Source: an uncultured Hyphomicrobiales bacterium (GTDB lineage: Bacteria > Pseudomonadota > Alphaproteobacteria > Rhizobiales > Devosiaceae). Taken from it: a stretch of DNA of 53,306 bases. A program made the position numbers and the translations under genes. This document shows positions 25,001-33,344 of the stretch, in pieces. Positions within the stretch are counted from its first letter, which is position 1, and each line of letters opens with the position of its first letter. The notes beneath the pieces are model-generated. The model was not told the origin of the DNA and made no database searches. It saw only the letters and a program-made list of their open reading frames with translations. The stretch covers positions 1 through 53,306 of the forward strand of contig CAIMLX010000179.1 in assembly GCA_903842455.1 (NCBI GenBank), written 5' to 3'.

Positions 25001-26766
25001 GTGACGCTGCCATGCGCCGGGGTAACGGTCGAAGTGTCCTCGTCGATGACGCGGAAGCCGAAATTCTCCAGCATCGGCACGCGGTCGGACAGCGGGATCG
25101 GGCTGCCGCGATGGTAGACCTTCAGCCCGATCGGGCCCTCGCGCCCTTCGCGGATGCAGAGCCGCAATGCGATGGCCCGCTCGTCGGGCAGCAGCTTGAT
25201 GGTCTCGATGTCGGCGAGCGCCTCTACGGCCGTGTTGTTGACCTGGTAGTCGGCGGGGAACGCCTCGAGGAAGTCGACCACCGTGGCGGCATTGCCCGAG
25301 GCGGCCTTGAGCCGGTCGCCGAAGGTGAGGATGAGGCGGGCGACGCCGGCCTCGAGTTCGTCGCGGCTGGGGTTCGGGGTCTTGCCGCCATCGCGGCCGA
25401 TGATGAACTGCACCCGCACCAGGTCGCCTTCGGGGAAGTGCGGGTAGAAGGCCGAGATGCGGCCGTCATATTCCGTCGCCAGATAGGCTCCGATGCGCGC
25501 GCGAACGCCGGAATCGTAGCGGTCGCGCGGCACATAGACGAGCACCGAGGCGAAATTGTCGAACCGGTCGATGCGCGACAGCACCCGCACGCGGGGCCTG
25601 TCGGAGAGCTGGGCGATGATGGTGGCGAACTCGACCAGCAGGTCGTCGGAGATCTGGAACAGTTCCTCGCGCGGGAAAGTGTCGAGCGCGTTCATCAGCG
25701 CCTTGCCGGCATGGCCCCGGGGGTCGTGGCCGGCGCGCTTGAGCACCTCGCCGACCTTCTTGCGGATCAGCGGCACATCGATGTTCGGGGTGGCGTAGCT
25801 CATCGAGGTGAAGAGCCCGAGGATGCGCAGTTCGCCCGAGGGCTCGCCGGCGGCGTCGTAGAGCTTGACGCCGATATAGTCCATGTAGCCGCGGCGGTGG
25901 ACGCGCGACTTGATGTTGGCCTTGGTAACAAGCAGCGGCGATGCCTCGGCGAGGAAAGTCGCGTGCTGCTCGGTCATCTCGACATAGTTCCGACCCGAGC
26001 GGAGGAACAGCACGTTGGGGTCTTCGAGGATGCCCAGTTCGCTGTCGTGCACGGGCACCAGCCGCTTGGCCCCGGCGTCGCCATCGAGGCGGTATTCGCG
26101 CATGCCAAGGAAGGTGAAGTTGTGCTCGGCCAGCCAGCCGAGGAAATGCATGCCCTCGGCGATCAGGGCCGGCGGGGCCTTGGGCGGGTGATCGTGCCAG
26201 TCCTGCACCGCCTTTTTCACCCGCTCCAGCATCGGGCGCCAGCCGGCGACGGCGCGGCCGACATCGGTCAGCGTCGCTTCGATTTCGCCCTTCATCGCCT
26301 CGCGCACCACCACGTCGGGCAAGCGATCGATCTCGACATGGAGGAAGCTCTCGAGCCGGCTGCCCGGGGTGGGCTGGTCGAGGACGCGATAAGTCGCAGG
26401 GTCGAACTGCAGCACCGGATGGGTGATGGCCCGGACGACGCCGCCATAGACGCGGATTGCCGCCAGTACGCTGTCGACGATGAACGGCATGTCGGCGCAG
26501 AACACCTCGACGATGTCGCGACCATCCGGCCGGTCCGCCGGCACGACATAGACGTTGAAGCTGGCGAGCTCGCGCTTGCCCAATCGCCCGTAGGACTTGC
26601 GGAACCGCTCCTCCAGCACTTCGGCGGTATAGGGGCGCAGATCCTCGGGGTCGGTGGCCTGGGCGACGGCGCGCAGGAAGCGCGCGAAACTCGGCTCGGT
26701 CGACACATAGCCCTGGGCCCGCGCGATCAAGGCCGCCCGTGCATCGATGACCGTCAACTCGTTCAC
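22006..26766 (-). CDS. NAD-specific glutamate dehydrogenase, 180-kDa class
   Basis: 1,586 residues, typical of the large bacterial NAD-GDH (GdhB/GdhZ type). The GTG at 26766 is preceded by a G-rich ribosome-binding site and gives the family N-terminus [20 protein letters not shown]; the frame is open upstream but non-conserved. The long N-terminal region carries ACT-like regulatory modules; the catalytic core shows [20 protein letters not shown] and [14 protein letters not shown], then [14 protein letters not shown] and the NAD-domain [20 protein letters not shown]. It deaminates glutamate to 2-oxoglutarate and ammonium. No break is visible over 4.7 kb. Confidence 0.96.
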   Translation of the reverse strand: [1586 protein letters not shown]

Positions 26767-26884
26767 GCCAAATCCCCCCGGCTTGCGCCCGTCACACTGC
26801 GTCCCGTCCGCCCTCGTTGTCGAGTGGTAAGACCTTGTCAGCCCCTGGGTGCCATAGTCCTCCGAATTCCTTGTGACGGACCTA

Positions 26885-28243
26885 ATGCCGGCCATTCCCA
26901 CCGATCTTCGTGCGCTGCTGCGCCTCGGCCTCAACCGCTCGCTGGTGTCGCTGCTCATCAAGGTGGGCACGGCTGGCCTGACCTACGCCATGTACGTGGT
27001 GCTGAGCCGCACGATGGGCGCGACCGAGTACGGCTATTTCGCCTTCGGCCTCAGCCTTGCGACCCTGCTGTCGATCGGCGGCTCGATGGGGCAGCAAACC
27101 GCGATCCTTCGCTACTGGCCGGAAGAGGACGTCGCCGGCCGTCGCGACAAGGCGGTTGCAGCGGTGCGGGCCGGCGGAGCGCTGGTGCTAGTGGCGAGCC
27201 TCGGGCTTTCGGCGCTGGTGATCGCGGCCGCCATCGTGCTCAGCCTGATGACGACAGGACCGGTAGCGCACATCTTCGCCGCGGCGGCCCTGGTGCTGCC
27301 GATGGCGTTTGCCGAATACTGGAGTTCGGCGCTGCGGGCGCAAGGCTCGGTGTGGAGCGCGCTGACACCGCGCGACATCGTGTGGCGGCTGGTCGTGCCG
27401 CTCCTGGTGGTCGCGCTGTTTGCGCTAGGGGTGGCGCTGACCGGCTGGGGCGCGCTGCTGATGACGGCCGTTATTCTGGCGCTGGCACTGGGACTGCAGT
27501 ACCTGCTGGCCCGGCGGCGGGGCTACGATATCGCCTGGGGGTTCGGGCCGCTGCGGGCCTACTGGCGCGAGCATGGCGGCGCGACGCGCTGGTTTCTTAT
27601 CGGCACGGTGATCGATTCGGCGGCGCTGAATGCCGATACCATCTTCATCGGCCTGATGGTCGATGCCGAAAGCGCCGGCGTCTACTTCAACGCCTTCCGC
27701 ACCGCCGGGCTGCTGACGCTGTTCATGTTCGCCATCACGCTGGTGGTCGCGCCGATGGTGTCGCGGCACTACCATGCCGGCGAGATGCGGAGCGCGCAGG
27801 CGATCACCGCGCTCTGCGCCTGGGCGGGGTTCGTGTTTTCGTTGGCCGTGTTCGGCGGGTACGTGGTGTTCGGGTCGACCGTGCTCGGCCTGTTCGGCAC
27901 GCAGACCGAGACGGGGTACTGGGTGCTGATCCTGCTGTTGGTCGGCCTGCTCTTTGACGCCGCCACCGGCCCCTCGCGCATCGTCATGATGATGACCGGG
28001 CACGAGCGCGACTATGTCCGCATCTTCGGCAGCATCATGCTGGTGGGACTGATCGTCGAGATCGCGGTCATCCCGTTTTGGGGACTGATCGGAGCGGCGG
28101 CGGTCAATGCCGGGTCGCGGGCCGTAGCCACGATCTTCATCGCCTCGTGGAACAAGCGGCACATCGGCATCGACACCAGCCTGTTCGGCGCATTTGCGGT
28201 CAATCGTCTGCGAGACGACCGCCGCGACGTCCGGCCAGCTTGA
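26885..28243 (+). CDS. Polysaccharide/lipid flippase (Wzx/MOP superfamily)
   Basis: 452 residues from the ATG at 26885 (a GTG 12 nt upstream is equally possible). About 12-14 hydrophobic segments with the family start LVSLLIKVGTAGLTYAMYVV and the early EYGYFAFGLSLATLLS block shared by O-antigen/teichoic flippases. Inner-membrane export of lipid-linked saccharides is the likely role. It stands alone, with no glycosyltransferases nearby, so its substrate is open. Divergent from the GDH gene. Confidence 0.85.
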   Translation: MPAIPTDLRALLRLGLNRSLVSLLIKVGTAGLTYAMYVVLSRTMGATEYGYFAFGLSLATLLSIGGSMGQQTAILRYWPEEDVAGRRDKAVAAVRAGGALVLVASLGLSALVIAAAIVLSLMTTGPVAHIFAAAALVLPMAFAEYWSSALRAQGSVWSALTPRDIVWRLVVPLLVVALFALGVALTGWGALLMTAVILALALGLQYLLARRRGYDIAWGFGPLRAYWREHGGATRWFLIGTVIDSAALNADTIFIGLMVDAESAGVYFNAFRTAGLLTLFMFAITLVVAPMVSRHYHAGEMRSAQAITALCAWAGFVFSLAVFGGYVVFGSTVLGLFGTQTETGYWVLILLLVGLLFDAATGPSRIVMMMTGHERDYVRIFGSIMLVGLIVEIAVIPFWGLIGAAAVNAGSRAVATIFIASWNKRHIGIDTSLFGAFAVNRLRDDRRDVRPA

Positions 28244-28269
28244 CCCGACCTTCTCCGGGACTTAAGTAC

Positions 28270-28286
28270 CGGGGGTTACACCCCCG
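28270..28286 (+). terminator. Short GC stem-loop between the flippase and leuC
   Basis: CGGGGGT (28270-28276) pairs perfectly with ACCCCCG (28280-28286) around a 3-nt loop, 27 nt after the flippase stop. No T-tract follows; it could end the flippase transcript or sit in the leuC leader. No leucine-rich leader peptide precedes leuC. Confidence 0.4.
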
Positions 28287-28308
28287 ACCCTAGTTGGACC
28301 TCAGGAAA

Positions 28309-29712
28309 ATGGCCGGCAAAACGCTGTATGATAAGATCTGGGACGACCACCTTGTTCAGAACAACGAGGACGGGACCAGCCTTATCTACATTGACCGCCA
28401 CCTCGTCCACGAGGTGACGAGCCCGCAGGCCTTCGAAGGCCTGCGCCTGGCCAAGCGCCAGGTCCGCGCCCCTGAGCGCACGCTCGCGGTGGTCGATCAC
28501 AACGTCCCCACCACCGACCGCTCGCTGCCCAATCCGGATCCGGAAAGCGCCATCCAGATCGAGACGCTGGCCGAAAACACCCGCGATTTCGGCATCGAAT
28601 ACTACGACCCCTTCGACAAGCGGCAGGGCATCGTCCACATCGTCGGGCCGGAGCAGGGGTTCACGCTCCCCGGCATGACCATTGTCTGCGGTGACAGCCA
28701 TACGTCGACGCATGGTGCGTTCGGTGCGCTGGCGCACGGCATCGGCACCTCGGAAGTCGAGCATGTGCTCGCGACCCAGACGCTGATCCAGCAGAAGGCC
28801 AAGAACATGCTGGTGCGTGTCGATGGCCAGCTGCCGCCGGGCGTTACCGCCAAGGACATCATCCTTGCCATCATCGGCGAGATCGGCACCGCCGGCGGCA
28901 CCGGCCACGTCATCGAGTTCGCCGGCGAGGCGATCCGCGCGCTGTCCATGGAAGGCCGCATGACGGTCTGCAACATGACCATCGAAGGCGGCGCCCGCGC
29001 CGGCCTGATCGCCCCCGACGAAAAGACCTTCGAATACGTCAAGGGTCGCCCGCGCGCGCCGAAGGGCGCCGCCTACGACCACGCCGTCGAATACTGGAAG
29101 ACGCTCTATTCGGACGAGGACGCGGTCTACGACAAGGTGGTGATCCTCGATGCCGCCAAGCTGCCGCCTATCGTCTCCTGGGGCTCGTCGCCCGAAGACG
29201 TGATCTCTGTGCAGGGCGTCGTGCCCAATCCCGACGACATCGCCGACGAGAACAAGCGTGCCTCCAAGATCCGGGCGCTCGAATACATGGGCCTGACCCC
29301 CGGCACGAAGATCACCGACATCTCGATCGAGCGCGTGTTCATCGGCTCGTGCACCAATGGGCGCATCGAGGACCTGCGCGCTGCCGCCAAGATCGTCGGC
29401 GGCAAGAAGGTCGCGAGCCATGTCAACGCCATGGTCGTGCCGGGTTCGGGCCTCGTGAAGGAGCAGGCCGAGGCCGAAGGCCTCGACGTGATCTTCAAGG
29501 ATGCCGGTTTCGAGTGGCGCGAGCCGGGCTGCTCGATGTGCCTCGCCATGAACCCCGACAAGCTGAAGCCGCAGGAGCGTTGCGCGTCGACCTCGAACCG
29601 CAACTTCGAGGGCCGCCAGGGCTTCAAGGGCCGCACCCACCTCGTCTCGCCGCAGATGGCCGCCGCCGCCGCCATCGCTGGCCACTTCGTCGATATCCGC
29701 GAGTGGCAGTAG
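28309..29712 (+). CDS. leuC: LeuC, 3-isopropylmalate dehydratase large subunit
   Basis: 467 residues from the ATG at 28309 ([20 protein letters not shown]). The three 4Fe-4S cysteines are Cys348 (IGSCTNGR) and Cys408/Cys411 ([11 protein letters not shown]); [20 protein letters not shown] is intact. With LeuD it isomerises 2- to 3-isopropylmalate in leucine synthesis. Unlike compact leuCD operons, leuD lies 6.9 kb downstream on the same strand with unrelated genes between. Confidence 0.97.
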   Translation: MAGKTLYDKIWDDHLVQNNEDGTSLIYIDRHLVHEVTSPQAFEGLRLAKRQVRAPERTLAVVDHNVPTTDRSLPNPDPESAIQIETLAENTRDFGIEYYDPFDKRQGIVHIVGPEQGFTLPGMTIVCGDSHTSTHGAFGALAHGIGTSEVEHVLATQTLIQQKAKNMLVRVDGQLPPGVTAKDIILAIIGEIGTAGGTGHVIEFAGEAIRALSMEGRMTVCNMTIEGGARAGLIAPDEKTFEYVKGRPRAPKGAAYDHAVEYWKTLYSDEDAVYDKVVILDAAKLPPIVSWGSSPEDVISVQGVVPNPDDIADENKRASKIRALEYMGLTPGTKITDISIERVFIGSCTNGRIEDLRAAAKIVGGKKVASHVNAMVVPGSGLVKEQAEAEGLDVIFKDAGFEWREPGCSMCLAMNPDKLKPQERCASTSNRNFEGRQGFKGRTHLVSPQMAAAAAIAGHFVDIREWQ

Positions 29713-29761
29713 GCCGCGGTTGGGCAAGCGAGCCCTTCAGGGATCGCTTGGACAGAGCAAC

Positions 29762-30190
29762 ATGACGACAATCAACCAGTGGACGGAGCGCACGGCTCCG
29801 TCCCTCGACGACTTCGAGCAGATTGCGGCCGCTGCCTTCGCCGCGCTGCCTGAGGAATTCCGGGCGCTGGCGGGCAATGTGCCCTGCCTGGTGCAGGAAT
29901 TTCCCGACGAAGAGACCATCCGCGAGATGGAGCTCGAGAGCGAGTTCGATATCCTCGGGCTGTTTCGCGGCGTCGGGCTGCCGCAGGGGGGAATGACCGG
30001 ATTTACCGGCCAGTTGCCCAATCAGGTATGGCTGTATCGCCGCCCGATCCTCGACTACTGGGCCGAAAGCGAGGACGGCGAGACGCTGGGCGAGATCATC
30101 ACCCATGTCCTCGTCCACGAGATCGGGCACCATTTCGGCTTTTCCGACGAGGACATGGAAGCCATCGAGGCGGCGGCGGAGCGGGAGTGA
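29762..30190 (+). CDS. Zinicin-like metallopeptidase family protein
   Basis: 142 residues from the ATG at 29762. The minimal zinc motif HEIGHHFGFSDEDMEAIE and the upstream FPDEETIREMELESEFDILG and ITHVLVHE define this small cytoplasmic metallopeptidase family (formerly DUF1025). The third ligand would be the acidic residue shortly after HEIGHH. Natural substrate unknown. Followed 2 nt later by a small gene on the same strand. Confidence 0.88.
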   Translation: MTTINQWTERTAPSLDDFEQIAAAAFAALPEEFRALAGNVPCLVQEFPDEETIREMELESEFDILGLFRGVGLPQGGMTGFTGQLPNQVWLYRRPILDYWAESEDGETLGEIITHVLVHEIGHHFGFSDEDMEAIEAAAERE

Positions 30191-30192
30191 GC

Positions 30193-30429
30193 ATGGACGA
30201 CGATCCACTGGTCCTCGTCTTCGATCCGCCGCTCGTCGACGTGCTGCGGGCACTTGAGGGCTCGCTTGGCCGGCCGCTGACCGAGCCCGAAGTGCTGGCG
30301 GCGCGCGATGGCGCCACCTGCATGGCCGTGCCGTACTCGACAGCGCTGAAGCTGGACCAGTCGCGGCCCTATCACGACATCGATGCCGAGCACGCCTGGG
30401 ACGAGTGGGTGCGGCTCCGCCCCCACTAG
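30193..30429 (+). CDS. Hypothetical protein, 78 residues
   Basis: ATG at 30193, two bases after the metallopeptidase stop, so probably co-translated. The product begins MDDDPLVLVFDPPLVDVLRA and contains GRPLTEPEVLAARDGATCMA; overall acidic, no signal peptide or membrane segment. I do not recognise it. Positional association suggests it could be a partner of the metallopeptidase. Confidence 0.6.
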   Translation: MDDDPLVLVFDPPLVDVLRALEGSLGRPLTEPEVLAARDGATCMAVPYSTALKLDQSRPYHDIDAEHAWDEWVRLRPH

Positions 30430-30440
30430 CCCCAGCCTTG

Positions 30441-30743
30441 TTAGCCCTGCTGATCGCCGTCGCGGGGGACGAACTCGAAATAGTCGTCGAGTACGCCCGG
30501 GCGCTCATCCTCGACCCGCAGCCCGAATTTCTCCCTGTCGAATACCTCGAACCATTCATCCCAGCTGACCAGATCGATGCCGCCGGGGCGGTCGCCGTAC
30601 TGGTTCTCGCCGGCATTGAGCGCCATCTGGTCGAACAGGATGCGCAGCACCGGAGTGCCGGGGTTGTCGTCCATCGCGGGGTTGCCGGAGCGGGCAGTCG
30701 CCCACAGCCGGATTGCCTCGTGATCGGTCAGCACCTGGGTCAT
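30441..30743 (-). CDS. Small conserved protein, 100 residues (paralogue A)
   Basis: From the ATG at 30743 the product begins MTQVLTDHEAIRLWATARSG and contains IDLVSWDEWFEVFDREKFGL and YFEFVPRDGDQQG. The pattern (H..IR.W...R.G.PA, then VSW..W....D....LRV, ending FEFV.R) recurs in the gene at 32144-32446, so the two are divergent paralogues. Similar small proteins are widespread and sometimes mis-annotated as glucan branching enzyme fragments. No catalytic motif is seen; function unknown. Confidence 0.7.
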   Translation of the reverse strand: MTQVLTDHEAIRLWATARSGNPAMDDNPGTPVLRILFDQMALNAGENQYGDRPGGIDLVSWDEWFEVFDREKFGLRVEDERPGVLDDYFEFVPRDGDQQG

Positions 30744-30922
30744 TGCATTCGCCTCTCTCGTTATGACGCTCGGGCAGCAGAGCCCGTTCGAGTGCAAGGC
30801 TTAAGTGCCTCCACCCCCAAGAGTTCCGCGGCTGGCCGCATCCCTCTTCATGTTGGCGCCATTAACCTCTTCTTCTACTCCAAACCCTTACATTTTGCGC
30901 TGGATCAAGGACGCAGAATCTC

Positions 30923-32140
30923 ATGGCCGGCGCGAGCTTCATTCTCGCCATAAACCTGTTCATCGCAGCGCTGTTTGCGCTCGCGTTCTTTCTGGTCGCC
31001 GCCACCAATCGCACCGACGGCACGCCGCGCTGGTTCGCACTCGCCTATTGCTGCGGCCTGCTCTACATCGGGGCCGAACTGATCCTCCCCGTGCAGGTCA
31101 ACGCACAGCTTACCTACACGGCCGGCTTCGCCTTTTTCCTCGGCGCCATGAGTTGCATCACCATTGGCATCGCTGCCCGCTATCGCCAGCCAATCCCCTG
31201 GCTCGCGGTGGGGGTAATCGCCGTGCTGTCGATAGTCGCCAACTGGCTTGCCTACGATTTCGGTCGCGACTCGCTCGTCCGCATGCTGGCCTATCAAGCC
31301 CCGTATGCGCTGCTGCAGGGGATCGCGGCGTTGCATGTCTGGCGCTCGCGCCGCCGACAGCCGATGGATATGGCGCTGTTGGTGCTATTCTGCCTCAGCG
31401 TGGCGCAGTTCATCACCAAGCCGCTGGTGGCACAGTGGACCGGCGGCGTGGGTGACTTTGCGCAAAGCTACATTGCCACCACCTACGCGCTCTATTCTCA
31501 ATCGCTCGGCGCCATCCTGCAGGTGGCGCTGGGGTTGCTGACGCTGCTGATGCTGGTGCGCGACATGCTGGTCGAGGCGACCGCCCGGTCGGAAACCGAC
31601 CCGCTGTCGTCGCTGCTCAACCGTCGTGGTTTCGAGGACCGGGCTGCGACCGCCCTGAATGCAGCGACGCTCAGCGGTATGCCGCTGACCCTGATTGCGA
31701 GCGACCTCGACAGCTTCAAGGCGATCAACGACAATTTCGGGCACGACACCGGCGACCAGGTGATCATTGCCTTTGCCAGTCTGCTGGCCAGTCATCCGCC
31801 GCCCAACGCCATCGTCAGTAGGATGGGTGGGGAAGAGTTCGCCGTGCTGCTGCCGGGCACCAGTCTGGCTGCGGGGCGGCTTTATGCCGAGACGCTGCGT
31901 TCCAGTTTCGCCAGCCAGCCGATCGGGGCGCTGCCCGGACATGTGCGGGTGACGGCGAGCTTCGGGGTCGCGGAGTTCAACGGCACCGAGAGCCTGTCCG
32001 ACCTGCGGCGCCGGGCAGATGCCGCGCTCTATGTCAGCAAGCGCAACGGGCGCGACCGGGTCAGCGTGGCCGCCAGCCCCGATCACGATCATATGCCGCA
32101 GCACCCGTTGTCCGGGACCACGGCGTTGCACCGAGCCTGA
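30923..32140 (+). CDS. Membrane-bound diguanylate cyclase (GGDEF)
   Basis: 405 residues. About six hydrophobic segments (residues 5-200, starting MAGASFILAINLFIAALFAL) form a membrane sensor, followed by a GGDEF domain with DPLSSLLNRRGFEDRA, SDLDSFKAINDNFGHDTGD and active-site MGGEEF. The residues where the inhibitory RxxD I-site should be read PPNA, so product inhibition is probably absent. It should make cyclic di-GMP. Both flanking genes are minus-strand small paralogues. Confidence 0.92.
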   Translation: MAGASFILAINLFIAALFALAFFLVAATNRTDGTPRWFALAYCCGLLYIGAELILPVQVNAQLTYTAGFAFFLGAMSCITIGIAARYRQPIPWLAVGVIAVLSIVANWLAYDFGRDSLVRMLAYQAPYALLQGIAALHVWRSRRRQPMDMALLVLFCLSVAQFITKPLVAQWTGGVGDFAQSYIATTYALYSQSLGAILQVALGLLTLLMLVRDMLVEATARSETDPLSSLLNRRGFEDRAATALNAATLSGMPLTLIASDLDSFKAINDNFGHDTGDQVIIAFASLLASHPPPNAIVSRMGGEEFAVLLPGTSLAAGRLYAETLRSSFASQPIGALPGHVRVTASFGVAEFNGTESLSDLRRRADAALYVSKRNGRDRVSVAASPDHDHMPQHPLSGTTALHRA

Positions 32141-32143
32141 CGG

Positions 32144-32446
32144 TCAGTTCAGGCCACGGCGCTCAACGAACTCGAAGTTCGGCTGTTTTTCGCCCGAAAC
32201 ACGCAGCGCGAGGTTCTGCCGATCGAGTTCGGCCAGCCACGCGCTCCACGATACCGGGCTCATGCCGTCGTCCTGGGTCGGAGTTTCCGTCGGTGAGTGG
32301 TGATGGAGCGCAAAGCTCAGCGTCAGCCGGCTCTTCACCGTCCCCGTCGGGTCGGGAATACGACTGATGGCGGGCTGTCCTCGACGGGCGCTCACCCATC
32401 TCTGGATGTCGGTATGCCGTACTAGCGTATGCGAATCGGTGTTCAT
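32144..32446 (-). CDS. Small conserved protein, 100 residues (paralogue B)
   Basis: From the ATG at 32446 the product begins MNTDSHTLVRHTDIQRWVSA and includes GMSPVSWSAWLAELDRQNLA and NFEFVERRGLN. It matches paralogue A at 30441-30743 in the H-I-W-R-G-PA start, the VSWxxW centre and the FEFVxR end, but the middle is diverged, so this is an old duplication. Convergent with the diguanylate cyclase, ending 3 nt from its stop. Function unknown. Confidence 0.65.
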   Translation of the reverse strand: MNTDSHTLVRHTDIQRWVSARRGQPAISRIPDPTGTVKSRLTLSFALHHHSPTETPTQDDGMSPVSWSAWLAELDRQNLALRVSGEKQPNFEFVERRGLN

Positions 32447-32545
32447 GGTTTGGCCTCCCCTCACCCTACAACGAACGACAGGCGGCCGGGTTCCGTTGCG
32501 CCCCGACTATCCGTCGCCAAAGGTCTCAAGTCGGAGCCTGCCTGA

Positions 32546-33334
32546 CTAATCGGTGAAGCGCGTGACAAGCCGGTATTCGGTCAACTCGTCGCGGGACAGG
32601 TAATAGAGCTGCGTCGGTGGCGTTTCGAGCGCATGCAGCCACATGGCCGGATCGACCGCGGTCGTATTTAGATAACGTGTTATGATAGCAGTTGTCTGCT
32701 GAGCTTCGGACATGGCGTTTCCGACCCCCGACAGCCCCGCAGGCAGATCGCCCGCGGTGGCCATGGCGTAAATCTGGTGCACACCGATGGCCGACTGCAG
32801 CGAGGCCAGCCGCTGTTTGCCGCCGGCGAAGATCAGCGGGCAGCTCGAGGCGCAGAGCGCGCCCGGCGCCACCGAGGTGGTGTATTCACCGACGACCATC
32901 AATGCCCCGATCTTCACCGCGTCGATCACCGAGCCGCCGGGTGAGTTCAGGTCCACCTGCTTGATGTACTCGCCGCGCGCTTCGATCTCCGCCTGCACCC
33001 GCTCGAAGCTGCCGGGGTCGATGCTGCCCGTCAGCGACAGCACGCCGCCGGGGCCAAGCGCAATGCTGAGCGGCTGGCGGAGGAGTTCGGGGTCGGTGGT
33101 GACCACTGGCCCGCCGGGCAGCATGGGATTGTCGGGATTGAAGGCCGGCAGCACCGGGATGCTGGGCATCGCGACGCCAGCGACGTCGGCCGCGGTCAGT
33201 TCACCGTAGTCGAGGTAGAGCACCGCCGCGGTGCCCGCCAGCATGGCGAAGAAGGCGGCCCGGATGATCGTCCCATCCTCGATCGCGGCGAGTCCGGTGA
33301 AGATGCCGCGTCGCTTCGGCGCTGCCGTGCTCAT
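32546..33334 (-). CDS. Membrane-anchored ClpP-like serine protease (COG3904-like)
   Basis: 262 residues from the ATG at 33334. One transmembrane helix (about 23-42) anchors a periplasmic domain with the ClpP/crotonase-fold signature NSPGGSVIDAVKIG (130-143), nucleophile Ser163 within CASSC (161-165, two cysteines that may form a disulfide) and His186 in AIGVHQIYA. This is the pattern of predicted periplasmic ClpP-like proteins; substrates are unknown. It follows the 446-residue membrane protein by 10 nt, so the two probably work together. Confidence 0.82.
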   Translation of the reverse strand: MSTAAPKRRGIFTGLAAIEDGTIIRAAFFAMLAGTAAVLYLDYGELTAADVAGVAMPSIPVLPAFNPDNPMLPGGPVVTTDPELLRQPLSIALGPGGVLSLTGSIDPGSFERVQAEIEARGEYIKQVDLNSPGGSVIDAVKIGALMVVGEYTTSVAPGALCASSCPLIFAGGKQRLASLQSAIGVHQIYAMATAGDLPAGLSGVGNAMSEAQQTTAIITRYLNTTAVDPAMWLHALETPPTQLYYLSRDELTEYRLVTRFTD

Positions 33335-33344
33335 GCTTGCTTCC

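Noticed and set aside
23803-27957. Very long open frame (about 1,380 codons) on the plus strand opposite the NAD-GDH gene
   Set aside because: It is antisense to a clearly recognised conserved enzyme. GC-rich codon bias leaves few stops in one antisense frame; the product has no recognisable domains.
28244-28308. Possible leucine attenuator before leuC
   Set aside because: There is a short hairpin but no leader peptide with leucine codons and no alternative pairing; more likely a terminator of the upstream gene.
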